A stretch of DNA of 64,000 nucleotides from Pseudomonas piscis. GTDB lineage: Bacteria; Pseudomonadota; Gammaproteobacteria; Pseudomonadales; Pseudomonadaceae. Below, one piece after another: positions 7,484 to 16,107 of the stretch. Location: NCBI RefSeq assembly GCF_009380155.1, contig NZ_WHUV01000004.1, positions 62,001 through 126,000 of the forward strand, read 5' to 3'. The notes under the pieces are model-generated. The model did no database searches, had not been told where the DNA came from, and worked only from the letters and a program-made list of their open reading frames with translations. Position 1 is the stretch's first letter; every line of letters begins with the position of its first letter. A program made the position numbers and the translations under genes.

Positions 7484-8497
7484 TCAGTCGCCGGCCAGCC
7501 AACCGGCCAAGCGTCGCTGGACCTCGGGGTCGAACAGTTGGTGGCGATCCATCCACTCATCGTTGAATACCGTGTCCAGGTACTTTTCCCCGCCATCGCA
7601 AACCAGGGCGACGATCACGCTGTGTGCCGGGCAATCCTGGGCTTGGCGCAGCGCGTGGTAGATCACCCCGCCGGCGGAGCCGCCCACCAGCAGGCCGTGA
7701 TGGCGCGCCAGGTAGCGGGCGGTTTCGAAGGCTTCGGCATCGCTGGCTTTCAGGCCGCGATCGATCAGCGGGTAATCGATCAGTGCACCGATCTCGGCGC
7801 CTTCCGGCGTACCGGTGCCGGACTGCAGGTAGGGTCCGCCGGGGCCGCCGAAAATCACCGAGCCTACCGGCTCCACGCCCACCACCTGCACCTGCTGGTG
7901 ATACGCCTTGAGCGCGCGGGCGGTGCCACACAAAGAGCCGCCGGTGCCGACCGCGCCGAACAGGTAATCCAGGCGCCCGTCGAGGGCCTCCTGCAGCTCC
8001 TGCGCCAGGGCCCGGTAGCCGTTGGCATTGGCCGGATTGTGGTGCTGCTGGGTCCAGTAGGCGCCCTGTTCCCGGGCGATGCGCTCGGCGGTGGCGTCAC
8101 GGTCGGCGGTGGCCAGCCCGCCCTCCGCGCTGCCGACCCGCACCAGCTGGGCGCCGAAGGCCTGCATGCCGCGCAGCTTGTCGACGCTGGAGTGATGATC
8201 GACCACTGCGGTAAAGCGGTAGCCGCGCTCGGCGGCGATCAGCGCCAGGCCCAGGCCGGTGTTGCCGGAGGTGGACTCGACGATCTGCCCGCCGGGCAGC
8301 AACAGGCCCTGGGCTTCGGCTTCGTCGATCATCTGCCGGGCCATGCGGATTTTCGCGGTGCCGGTGGGGTTGAACTGTTCGAGCTTGAGCAGCACGCGGC
8401 TGCCGTTGGCGGTTTCATGGAGCTGGAGCAAGGGAGAAGCGCCGATCAGCTCGGAAACCTGGTGCTTGATGACGCAAGCGGATTGTCGCGAATGCAT
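7484..8497 (-). CDS. SbnA-like PLP synthase of the cysteine synthase family
   Basis: This 337-residue fold-type II PLP enzyme has the cofactor lysine in NPTGTAK (about K49), the STSGNTG loop at 75-81, the phosphate-binding GTGGS at 184-188 and the C-terminal DGGEKYL element. Cysteine synthases do beta-replacement on O-acetyl- or phosphoserine. SbnA of staphyloferrin B biosynthesis joins O-phosphoserine to glutamate. Because an SbnB-like gene shares the operon, the SbnA reaction or a variant with another amine is more likely than housekeeping cysteine synthesis (inference). It is the last gene of the six-gene minus-strand operon, 55 bp after the aminotransferase. Confidence 0.8.
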   Translation of the reverse strand: MHSRQSACVIKHQVSELIGASPLLQLHETANGSRVLLKLEQFNPTGTAKIRMARQMIDEAEAQGLLLPGGQIVESTSGNTGLGLALIAAERGYRFTAVVDHHSSVDKLRGMQAFGAQLVRVGSAEGGLATADRDATAERIAREQGAYWTQQHHNPANANGYRALAQELQEALDGRLDYLFGAVGTGGSLCGTARALKAYHQQVQVVGVEPVGSVIFGGPGGPYLQSGTGTPEGAEIGALIDYPLIDRGLKASDAEAFETARYLARHHGLLVGGSAGGVIYHALRQAQDCPAHSVIVALVCDGGEKYLDTVFNDEWMDRHQLFDPEVQRRLAGWLAGD

Positions 8498-8552
8498 GGG
8501 GATCTCCAGGGAGTGAGCGGCCAGGCAGTGCTGCCGGACCGCGCAGGTGGAT

Positions 8553-9689
8553 TCAGCGCAGGGTTTGTACGGCCCGTTGCAGGCCGGCGAGCAAGCGTGC
8601 GTTGTCGTCGGGCCGGCCCAGGGTCATGCGGATGCAGGTTTCATAGCCTGGCTCGCGCCAGGCCTTGATGATCATGGCTTGCTCCAGCAGGCGCCGATTG
8701 ACCTCCAGGGCATCGACCCCGGTGTCGATGAACAGGAAGTGGGTGCGCGAGGGCGCGACCTGGAAACCGGCCGCGCCCAGTGCCTCGATCATCGGTGCCC
8801 GCACCTGGGCGGCGAAGGCCCGGCTGCGGGCCACATGCTGCTGGTCGCCGAGGGCTGCCAGCGCCGCCTGCTGCGCCAGTTGGTTGATGTTGTAGGGCGT
8901 GCGCACCCGATCCAGGGCGGCTACCAGGCTGGCATCGCTGGCAATCCCGTAGCCCACCCGCAGTCCGGCCAGGCCATAGGCCTTGGAGAAGGTACGCAGG
9001 ACGATCCAGGGCCGATGCTGGGCGCGCAGCAGGCCCAGCACCTCCGGAAAGTCCGGGTCGGCGCAGGCGTACTCGTAGTAGGCCTCGTCGATCACCAGCA
9101 GGGTGTCGCTGGCGCTCGCATCGATCAGTTGGACCAGGGTCTGCTGGTCGAAGATGGTGCCCAGGGGGTTGGACGGGTTGCTGATCAGCAGCATCTTGCT
9201 TGGCCCGGCCAGGGCACTGCGCCAGGCGCCGAGGTTGCAGGAAAAGTCCGCATGCGGCGCGACCTTGGTTACCTGCGCCGCCATCATCAGGGGAAAGATC
9301 TCGTGCAGGCCGAAGCACGGTGACTGGGTCACGACCCGGTCGCCAGGGTCGAGAAAGGCCAGGCACAGCAGCTCCAGCAGATTCTCCGAACCGTTGCCGA
9401 TGATCAGCTGGGCAGGGTCGGTATCCAGCCGCTCGCCCAAGGCCCGGCGCAACGCCAGGCAGGCAGGGTCGGGGTACAGGCCGAGGAGCTCCGGGCGATA
9501 GTCGCGCAGCACCGCGAGGGCTGCCGGCGCCACGCCCAACGGGTTCTCATTGTTGCTGAGCTTGAGCAGTGGCTGCCCGGCGCAGTGCTGCGCCACCTGC
9601 TCCGGGTCCGCTCCGGGGTCGTACAGGGGCAACGCCTGGACGCTGGGTCGCAGCAGCTTGAGGACAGCGGCGGATCGATCGCGGGTCAT
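8553..9689 (-). CDS. HisC-like class I/II PLP aminotransferase
   Basis: The 378-residue protein resembles histidinol-phosphate aminotransferases. It shows the KLSNNENPLG N-terminal motif, GNGSENLLE, the cofactor region NPSNPLGT, the DEAYYEY Asp/Tyr pair and the PLP lysine in RTFSKAYGLAGLRVGYG (about K236). It overlaps the MATE gene by four bases (ATGA), so translation is coupled. HisC-fold enzymes are often recruited to secondary metabolism as aminotransferases or decarboxylases. The setting among SbnA/SbnB-like enzymes argues against a histidine role. Confidence 0.8.
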   Translation of the reverse strand: MTRDRSAAVLKLLRPSVQALPLYDPGADPEQVAQHCAGQPLLKLSNNENPLGVAPAALAVLRDYRPELLGLYPDPACLALRRALGERLDTDPAQLIIGNGSENLLELLCLAFLDPGDRVVTQSPCFGLHEIFPLMMAAQVTKVAPHADFSCNLGAWRSALAGPSKMLLISNPSNPLGTIFDQQTLVQLIDASASDTLLVIDEAYYEYACADPDFPEVLGLLRAQHRPWIVLRTFSKAYGLAGLRVGYGIASDASLVAALDRVRTPYNINQLAQQAALAALGDQQHVARSRAFAAQVRAPMIEALGAAGFQVAPSRTHFLFIDTGVDALEVNRRLLEQAMIIKAWREPGYETCIRMTLGRPDDNARLLAGLQRAVQTLR

Positions 9690-11113
9690 GTCGGTTCCTT
9701 GGCAGCATGGATGCCGCCTGCTTGGGTTTGGCTGGGATGACGTTGGGCCAGCAGGGCCTTGATCTGGCGCTCGAACGACAGCACCAGCAGCACTGCGGTA
9801 GCAGCGAGGCCGATGGCCAGGCCGATCCAGATGCCGAAGATGCCGTGGGCGCCGAGCACGCCCAGCCCGTAGGCGGCCGGCAGGCCCACCAGCCAGTAGC
9901 CGTACAGGGACAGGCGAAAGGGCCCGGCCGTGTCGCCCAGGCCCCGCAGGATGCCGTTGCCGATGTTCTGCGCAGCATCGAAGAACTGCAGCAGCGCGGC
10001 AATCAGCAGGCCACTGGCGGTCAGGCTCAGCACCTGCTGGTTGGTGGCCTGTTCGGCGGAAATGAACAGCGCCACGATCTGCTGCGCGAACAGCAGGTAG
10101 AGCAGCGCGAACAGCAGCATCAATGCGGCACCGACCACCAGACCCATGTGCCCCAGCTGGCGGGCGCGGTGGTACTGGCCGGCGCCATGGGCTTCGCTGA
10201 TGTGGATCGAGGCGGCGTGGGAGACCCCGGCCGAAAACATGAAGACGATGTAGATGATCTGGTTGAGCACTGTTTGTGCCGCCAGCGCCTCCATGCCCAG
10301 GGTGCCGATCAGCAGGGTCAGCACGCTGAAGAAACCGGCTTCCGACGCATAGGTGCCGGCAATCGGCAGGCCGAGCTTCCACACCGCGCCCAGGGTTGCC
10401 CAGGAGCAGCGCAGCTGCTTGAGGTCCAGGTACTGCGCGAGCTGGCGGTCCTTGAGCACCACCGTGAGGAACATCAGCAGCGACAGCAGGAACACCAGGC
10501 TGCTGGTCAACGCCACGCCCTTGAAGCCAAGGGCCGGCAGGCCGAGCTTGCCGAACACCAGCCCGTAGTTCAGCCCGGCGCTGAGCACGATCGATACCAG
10601 GGTAATGGCCAGCAGCGGCCCCGGGCGCTTGAGGCCGACGGTGAAATGCCGCAGGGCCTGGAACCACAGGCAGGGCAACAGGCCCGGGGCGATGACGGCG
10701 AGGAACTGCACCGTGTCCCTGGCCACCTGCGGGTCTTGCCCGAGCCAGACCAGGGGCCGCTCCAGGAGCAGCAGCACGGCGATGAACAGCACTCCACTGA
10801 GGGTCGCCCAGAACAGCCCGGCCACCAGCAGCTGGCGGATCTGTCCGTGGTCCTGGCGTGCGTTGGCCTGGGCCACCAGGTTGCTGACGCCGGTCACCAG
10901 GCCGGTGCCGGTGGTGCGCAACTGGTTGAACAGGGCCAGGGCCAGGCCACCGGCGGCGATCTCCCGCGCACCCAGGGCGCCCAGCACCACGATGTCGATG
11001 GTGGTCAGGGCGACGTGGGCCAGGTTGGTGAGGATCAGTGGGCCGGCCAGCAACAGCAGCGGCAGGAATTCCTGGCGCCACGGCGATGGGCTGCGGGAAG
11101 TCGGGCTCACCAT
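9686..11113 (-). CDS. MATE-family exporter
   Basis: The 475-residue inner-membrane protein has about twelve hydrophobic segments in two repeated halves. Typical MATE signatures include LAGPLILTNLAHVALTTIDIVVLG near the N-terminus and GNGILRGLGDT in the second half. MATE proteins export small, often charged compounds using Na+ or H+ gradients. The gene overlaps the SbnB-like gene upstream and the aminotransferase downstream, so it is embedded in the biosynthetic operon. It most simply exports the operon's product (inference). Confidence 0.85.
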   Translation of the reverse strand: MVSPTSRSPSPWRQEFLPLLLLAGPLILTNLAHVALTTIDIVVLGALGAREIAAGGLALALFNQLRTTGTGLVTGVSNLVAQANARQDHGQIRQLLVAGLFWATLSGVLFIAVLLLLERPLVWLGQDPQVARDTVQFLAVIAPGLLPCLWFQALRHFTVGLKRPGPLLAITLVSIVLSAGLNYGLVFGKLGLPALGFKGVALTSSLVFLLSLLMFLTVVLKDRQLAQYLDLKQLRCSWATLGAVWKLGLPIAGTYASEAGFFSVLTLLIGTLGMEALAAQTVLNQIIYIVFMFSAGVSHAASIHISEAHGAGQYHRARQLGHMGLVVGAALMLLFALLYLLFAQQIVALFISAEQATNQQVLSLTASGLLIAALLQFFDAAQNIGNGILRGLGDTAGPFRLSLYGYWLVGLPAAYGLGVLGAHGIFGIWIGLAIGLAATAVLLVLSFERQIKALLAQRHPSQTQAGGIHAAKEPT

Positions 11114-12105
11114 AGCTTGACCCTCTGCCCGCGCCGGCTGGCCAGGGCCAGGTCCGCCAGGTAGCGCCCCAGGGCCACGTCGGTGACTACCATGCCGCTG
11201 TTGTAGGCGAACACGATATCCCGCTCATGGCGGCGTGCTGGGGCGTGGCCGAGGAGGATGTCCGGCAGCTGTGCGTCCATGTCCGGCAGGCTGCCGTCGG
11301 CGGCGGCCAGGTCGGCGCTGGTGACACGCATCTGCGCGCTGTCGGTGGCGATGCGGTAGTCGGCGCCGTGCAGTACATCGGCATCGATGCCATAGCCCAC
11401 CAGCACCGCCACGGCCCCGGGCTTGAGCCAGGCCCGCCTGACCTGCTGGCGGGCGGTCAGGCCGGCCACGCCGAGGATGATGTCGGCCTGCGCAGCAGCC
11501 TGTGGCAAGTCTTCGACCACCTCGACCTCGCGCCCCGGGCAGTGGCGCCGGAGGTTCTCGCGCACCGCCTTGAGGCCGTCGGCGTAGTGGCCGTAGACCT
11601 GCAGGCGTTGCAGCCCGGGCAGGGCGGCCAGGAGCATCGGCAAGGCGATCTGCCCCTGCACGCCGCTGCCGACCACCAGTGCGGTGCGGGCGTCGGGGCA
11701 GGCGGCCCGGGCCATCAGCGCCGAGGTCGCGCTGGTGCGCATCGGCCCCAACTGGGCCACGTCCATCAAGGCGATGGGCTGGCCGCTGCGGTCGTCGCAG
11801 AGAAAGATGAAGGAGTGGAAGCGGTAGGCCTCGCGCTGGCGCTGCGGGTCATGCTCGTACACCACCTTGAAGCCCAGGGTCTGGCTGGCGCCGTCGCGTC
11901 CCACCATCGAGTAGCTGATGGAGCGCTGGTCCGCCGGCTCGACGATGGTCTTCAGCGGGTTCTGCGAGTCGCCATTGCGCAGGGCGACATAGGCCTGTTC
12001 CACCACCCTGAGCACATCCTCGTGGCGCACCCCGAGGTCTTCCAGGTCGGCCTGTGCAAGCACCCACAGTTCGCCGGGCGCGGCGTATTGCGTTGAGCTG
12101 TTCAT
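11107..12105 (-). CDS. SbnB-like dehydrogenase (ornithine cyclodeaminase/mu-crystallin family)
   Basis: The 332-residue protein has the family's dimerisation domain and a Rossmann nucleotide site VVGSGVQGQIA. The DVAQLGPMRTSATSALMA segment corresponds to the substrate/cofactor region. SbnB oxidatively cleaves the SbnA product to L-2,3-diaminopropionate and 2-oxoglutarate, whereas ornithine cyclodeaminase releases ammonia to make proline. The pairing with an SbnA-like gene favours the former. The start follows CAAGGAGTCAGG, 27 bp after the decarboxylase stop. Confidence 0.82.
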   Translation of the reverse strand: MNSSTQYAAPGELWVLAQADLEDLGVRHEDVLRVVEQAYVALRNGDSQNPLKTIVEPADQRSISYSMVGRDGASQTLGFKVVYEHDPQRQREAYRFHSFIFLCDDRSGQPIALMDVAQLGPMRTSATSALMARAACPDARTALVVGSGVQGQIALPMLLAALPGLQRLQVYGHYADGLKAVRENLRRHCPGREVEVVEDLPQAAAQADIILGVAGLTARQQVRRAWLKPGAVAVLVGYGIDADVLHGADYRIATDSAQMRVTSADLAAADGSLPDMDAQLPDILLGHAPARRHERDIVFAYNSGMVVTDVALGRYLADLALASRRGQRVKLW

Positions 12106-12132
12106 CCTGACTCCTTGTTGACAAGCAAAACC

Positions 12133-13509
12133 TCACGCCAGCCCATCGAGCTTCCAGCGCAGGGTGGGGCCGTCGAGTTCGATGACGACCTTGTGGGGCA
12201 ACCGGGCCTCGTGGAACGGCGACTCGTTGGAGTCCATCTGGTAGCCGGCGGTGTTGAGGTAGATCAGCAGGTCGCCGGGGCGCACCGGGTGGTCGAAACG
12301 GATCTTGCGCCAGGTCAGCATGTCGGACTCCAGGCAGGTCGAGCCGCCCACGCAGGCGAAGAAGGGGGCGGCCGGGCGCGGCTCGGTCGGGAGCAGCAAG
12401 GGTTCGGGCAGGAACTCGCTGTTGAACCACTGCTCGGAGAGGCTGAAGCTGCTGCCCTGCACGGTGACCACGGCATAACCGTCATCGCGCTCCTTGACCC
12501 CCTGGACGCGAAAGACGCTGATGCCGGCCTGGTCGAGCAGGGCCCGGCCGGGCTCGATCAGCAGTTCGATGGCGTCTCGCTCGGCCTTCTGCGCCAGGGT
12601 CATGGCTGCCTCCACCGGGGTTGCGAGAATGTCTGCCAGGGCGTCGCTGGCGGCACGTGGCGCGCCGTAGGGGTAGAAGCCGCTGAAGGTGCGGGCACCG
12701 TGGTAGTGGCTCGGTCGATCCTGCTGGCGAAAGCGAGCCCAGGCCTCGGGATTGACGTACCGCACGGCAAAGCCGCCCCCCAGGTTCACGCGCCGGCAAT
12801 GTTCCAGGCCCGCCGCGCGGGTGCTCGCGCAGAGGTCGAGCAAGCGATTGGCGGCCTGGGCGCGCTGCTCGCTGGAGTAACCGCCGAGGTGGAAACAAAA
12901 CCCCGTCAGGCATAACCAACGGGGATGCTCCCGGCACAGTGCGATGGCCTCTGCGCACTGCCCAGGATCGAGGCCAAAGCGGCTCTCGGGCTGGCTCTCG
13001 GGGCGATAGCGCAGCAGTACCCGGGCTTGTTGTTCACGGCTGCGCGCCAGGTGCAGCAGGCGCTGTAGCTCGTTGGGCGAATCGACCGCCAGCAGGCACT
13101 GGTGGCTCAGGCACAGTTGCAGCAGGCGATCACTTTTCTCCGGGCCGGAGACACCGATGGCGTGGCCCGGTACGCCGCCGCCCAGGGCTTTTTCCAGCTC
13201 GCCGACGCTGGCCACATCGACGCCGATGCCCTCCTGGGAGCAGGCCTGGATCAGGCAGTCGGCCTTGTTGGCCTTTTTCGCGAATAGCAGCGAGCCCCGG
13301 GCCGGTGCCTGCTCGAAAGCGCGCCGGAACCGGCGGATGTTCTCCACGAACACCTGCGGCAGCATCAGGTGCAGGGGCGAACCCAGGCCCTGCACCAGCT
13401 CGCGCAGGGTTGCCGGGTGCTGGCGCAGCAAGTCGTCGACGTGGGTGTGTCGCAGGCTGGTCAGCGGGGCGGAGGGTTGGGGAGCGTTGGCGCGGGACGG
13501 CAGGTGCAT
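12133..13509 (-). CDS. PLP-dependent decarboxylase, fold III (LysA/SbnH type)
   Basis: The 458-residue enzyme is an alanine-racemase-fold decarboxylase. The PLP lysine lies in LLFAKKANK (about K79), followed by CFHLGGYSSE, VNLGGGFAVRY, EPGRALL and the CVGGSTCLESD catalytic Cys/Asp block. Relatives decarboxylate diaminopimelate, and SbnH decarboxylates a citryl-diaminopropionate intermediate to leave an ethylenediamine unit. With SbnA- and SbnB-like partners, a similar diamine-forming step is plausible (inference). ATG at 13509 is chosen, with AAGGA somewhat far upstream, so the exact start is less certain. It lies 64 bp after the receptor. Confidence 0.82.
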   Translation of the reverse strand: MHLPSRANAPQPSAPLTSLRHTHVDDLLRQHPATLRELVQGLGSPLHLMLPQVFVENIRRFRRAFEQAPARGSLLFAKKANKADCLIQACSQEGIGVDVASVGELEKALGGGVPGHAIGVSGPEKSDRLLQLCLSHQCLLAVDSPNELQRLLHLARSREQQARVLLRYRPESQPESRFGLDPGQCAEAIALCREHPRWLCLTGFCFHLGGYSSEQRAQAANRLLDLCASTRAAGLEHCRRVNLGGGFAVRYVNPEAWARFRQQDRPSHYHGARTFSGFYPYGAPRAASDALADILATPVEAAMTLAQKAERDAIELLIEPGRALLDQAGISVFRVQGVKERDDGYAVVTVQGSSFSLSEQWFNSEFLPEPLLLPTEPRPAAPFFACVGGSTCLESDMLTWRKIRFDHPVRPGDLLIYLNTAGYQMDSNESPFHEARLPHKVVIELDGPTLRWKLDGLA

Positions 13510-13573
13510 GACAGGCGTTTCATCCTTGGCAGGGACGCGGGCGTCGGCAACCGGGTGCCGACGCCGTGTCAGG

Positions 13574-15751
13574 TCAGAATTCGAAGCGCGCCGAGAGGAA
13601 TATCTCGCGTTCGCGACCCACTTCCAGGCCACCCTGGTAATAAGTACTGGCGTAGTAGTAGGTGTTGGTCAGGTTCTTGCCGTGGAGCCGATAGGTCACT
13701 GGCGTTTCGCCTAGTCGGGTGCGGTAGCTGGCACCTGCGTCGAGCAGGGCGTAGCCGGGGATGTAGCCGCTGTTCTGGGCGTCCACCGGACGGCTGCCGA
13801 CCAGGCTCAGGGTGCTGTCCAGGGACAGCCCGGGAACGCTTTGCAACTGGTATTGGGCACCGAAGGTCCCCTTCCATTTCGGCACGCCTTCGGTGCGCTT
13901 GCCGGCGACGCTGAGGTCGTCCACGTTCTCCAGGCGGGTTGCCAGGTAGGCCAGGTTGGCGTCCAGGGTCAGCGAGTCGGTGGGCCGATGGCTGAGGTTC
14001 AGCTCGATGCCGCGATGGCGATACTGGCCTTTGCTGACGAAGGTATTGCTGGTGTCCAGGTAACTGGCATTGCGGCGGATCTCGAAGAGCGCAAGACCCA
14101 GGTTGGAACGCGAGTCGAGCTCGGCCTTGAGCCCGACTTCGTATTGCTCGGACTCGATGGCATCGGTGGGCTGGTTCTTGTTGGTGGCATTCCAGGGCGC
14201 GTAGTCGCCTTTTTCCAGGCCGCGTGAATAGCTGACGTAGGTCATCAGGTTGTCCAGCGGACGGTAGATCAGCGCACCGCTGGGAACGAACACGTCATGG
14301 CGCTGGGGCAGGGCGGTGGCCGACAGATGATCGGCGCGGTACCAGATGTAGCGCCCGCCGAGCAGTACCTGGAATTGTTCGTTGAGGGACACCAGGTCGC
14401 TGGCGAAGACCGAGCTTTCCTTGATCCGCGAGACGAATTCGATGTCGTTCTCCGGGCCGAAGTGATGCTTGGGCGGCTGCACCGGGTGGCGGATGTTGCC
14501 CACCGAAACGTCGCTGACGCGAACGCCGGGATTGGCGCTGTTGATATCGTCCCAGGCCGGGCTGCGGTCCTTGAACTGCTTGTAGCCGGTGCCCAGGAAC
14601 ACATCGTGGTAGAGGCTGCCGGTGTTGAACTTGCCGGCCAGGTAGGACTGCAGCGACCAGGTGCTGAACACCTCGCCACGGGAAACGTAGAGGTCGGCGG
14701 TGCCGATGTCGCCATTGGGCTGGATGTTGAACAGGTCGTTGTAGCCGCCGTGGCGCTCGACTCGCGAGTAGTTGGCCTGGGTGATGGAGGTCCAGTTGTC
14801 GCTGAGGGTGTATTCGAACTTGGCGTCCAGGTTCTTGCCCTCGGTCTGGTGGCGAAACCAGGAGCCGGTAAGTAGGTCGCGACGGTTGATCTTCGGTGGC
14901 CTGACGTAGCTGGAAGCATCCAGTGGATTGGCGCGGTGGCTCTGGTCGGCCCGCAACAGGGGGTCGGCCACCGTGGACTTCCACGACCAGTCGCCGTTGA
15001 GCTGTAGCAGCGCACGTTCGCTCAAGCGCCAGTCGGTGGCCAGGCCGATGAACTTGCGCTCCATGTCCCGGGCGTGATCGTAGTCGCCGTTCTTTTCGTA
15101 GCCGGCATTCAGGCGGTAGCCGAACGCGCCGTCGACGGTGGAGTTGCTGTTGTCGATGGCGATGTAGCGTCCGGCCAGGGACGAGCCCTGGACCGTGAGG
15201 TTGAGCAAGGGATCGAGGGTCGGGCGCTTGGGGATGTAGTTGATCGTGCCGCCAGGGGAGTTGATCCCATATAGGAATCCCGACGGGCCCTTGAGTACGT
15301 CGATGCGCTCGACGTACTCAAGGGGGAAGTCATGGTGCGGGGCCAATGCCAGGCCATCGCGGCGGATGGTATTGAAGTTGTCCATCGCAAAGCCGCGCAG
15401 GCGGAAGTTGTCGAAGCCGCTGCCGGCCGAGGCGCTGAGGATGGAGGGATCCAGGCTCAGCACATCGACGGCGGTACGCGCCGACGAATCGGCGATGGTC
15501 TTGGCGTCGTAGCTTTGAATGACCAGGGGTATTTCCATGGCCGTCTTGGCACCGAAGGCCCCGGCATTCACCTCGTAGGCCTCGTTGAGGGGTGGGGCGA
15601 GGATATGGCTGGTGTCCAGGCTCAAGGATGCGGCCTTGCGTTCCTCGGATACCTCCTGCGCTTCGACGGTGGACAGGCTGCAACAGGCAGAAAAGACGCC
15701 GGCCAAGACCGTGCATGCACACCGTGGAGCTGATCCGTACAACTGGTTCAT
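13574..15751 (-). CDS. TonB-dependent outer-membrane receptor, first gene of the metallophore-like operon
   Basis: The 725-residue protein starts at 15751 after AAGGGAT. An in-frame extension to 16084 is open but has no ribosome site. A signal peptide covers roughly residues 1-31. The plug domain follows (VQSYDAKTIADSS, LRGFAMDNFNTIRRDG, VERIDVLKGPSGFLYGINSPGGTINY), then a beta-barrel ending in a terminal Phe (LSARFEF). It resembles siderophore receptors. A HHF/HP-rich segment (HPVQPPKHHFGPEND) is present in one extracellular-type loop. It probably imports the metal complex of the operon's product (inference). Confidence 0.88.
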   Translation of the reverse strand: MNQLYGSAPRCACTVLAGVFSACCSLSTVEAQEVSEERKAASLSLDTSHILAPPLNEAYEVNAGAFGAKTAMEIPLVIQSYDAKTIADSSARTAVDVLSLDPSILSASAGSGFDNFRLRGFAMDNFNTIRRDGLALAPHHDFPLEYVERIDVLKGPSGFLYGINSPGGTINYIPKRPTLDPLLNLTVQGSSLAGRYIAIDNSNSTVDGAFGYRLNAGYEKNGDYDHARDMERKFIGLATDWRLSERALLQLNGDWSWKSTVADPLLRADQSHRANPLDASSYVRPPKINRRDLLTGSWFRHQTEGKNLDAKFEYTLSDNWTSITQANYSRVERHGGYNDLFNIQPNGDIGTADLYVSRGEVFSTWSLQSYLAGKFNTGSLYHDVFLGTGYKQFKDRSPAWDDINSANPGVRVSDVSVGNIRHPVQPPKHHFGPENDIEFVSRIKESSVFASDLVSLNEQFQVLLGGRYIWYRADHLSATALPQRHDVFVPSGALIYRPLDNLMTYVSYSRGLEKGDYAPWNATNKNQPTDAIESEQYEVGLKAELDSRSNLGLALFEIRRNASYLDTSNTFVSKGQYRHRGIELNLSHRPTDSLTLDANLAYLATRLENVDDLSVAGKRTEGVPKWKGTFGAQYQLQSVPGLSLDSTLSLVGSRPVDAQNSGYIPGYALLDAGASYRTRLGETPVTYRLHGKNLTNTYYYASTYYQGGLEVGREREIFLSARFEF

Positions 15752-15877
15752 CTGTAATCCCTTAACTCGACGGAGCATGAAGTTCGCCGCTATCCAGCCC
15801 GCTGCCTTGCCCTGGCTCGCCGATGAGCCTTGCATTGTTGCCGAGGCCAAAACCGCGCTGGCGGCAATCCCAATTGT

Positions 15878-15890
15878 GAGAACTGTTCTC
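15878..15890. promoter_or_regulatory. 13-bp perfect palindrome upstream of the receptor operon
   Basis: GAGAAC-T-GTTCTC lies about 130 bp before the receptor start in the divergent promoter region. Its 7-1-7 outline only weakly resembles a Fur half-site arrangement. It is a credible repressor or activator site of unknown identity. Confidence 0.4.
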
Positions 15891-15891
15891 G

Positions 15892-15911
15892 AATGAAACA
15901 TTATAACGTTT
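15892..15911 (-). promoter_or_regulatory. Zur-box-like operator candidate
   Basis: Read on the minus strand, the site has the core GTTATAATGTTTC within A/T-rich flanks. The Zur-type pattern I recall for pseudomonads is GTTATAATATAAC with ATT flanks; about 16 of 20 positions agree. It lies about 140 bp before the receptor start, within an AT-rich promoter zone shared with the divergent gene at 16108. The assignment rests on a remembered consensus. Confidence 0.4.
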
Positions 15912-16107
15912 TTATTTTTCATGCAACGCCCACCCCCCGGCAGGCTATTCCAGGGCTTTGGTACGCAGGTTCGGTGATGGTGGTTGAAGTGCTGAAGAGC
16001 CGTTTGGCTAACACTTTTCCTGGTTTTTGCGGGGCGATTGGTGTTTTCGGCTGTATGAATCCGGCTGCTTTGACTAAGGTGCACCCATAGTTACCGGAGC
16101 GTGCCGC

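Noticed and set aside
7484..8497. Simple housekeeping cysM/cysK
   Set aside because: Motifs allow it, but operon membership with an SbnB-like dehydrogenase, MATE exporter and receptor makes a secondary-metabolism role more likely.
15752..16084. Open N-terminal extension of the TonB receptor up to 16084
   Set aside because: It runs through the AT-rich promoter region, has no ribosome site and would bury the signal peptide; the ATG at 15751 gives a normal secreted receptor.
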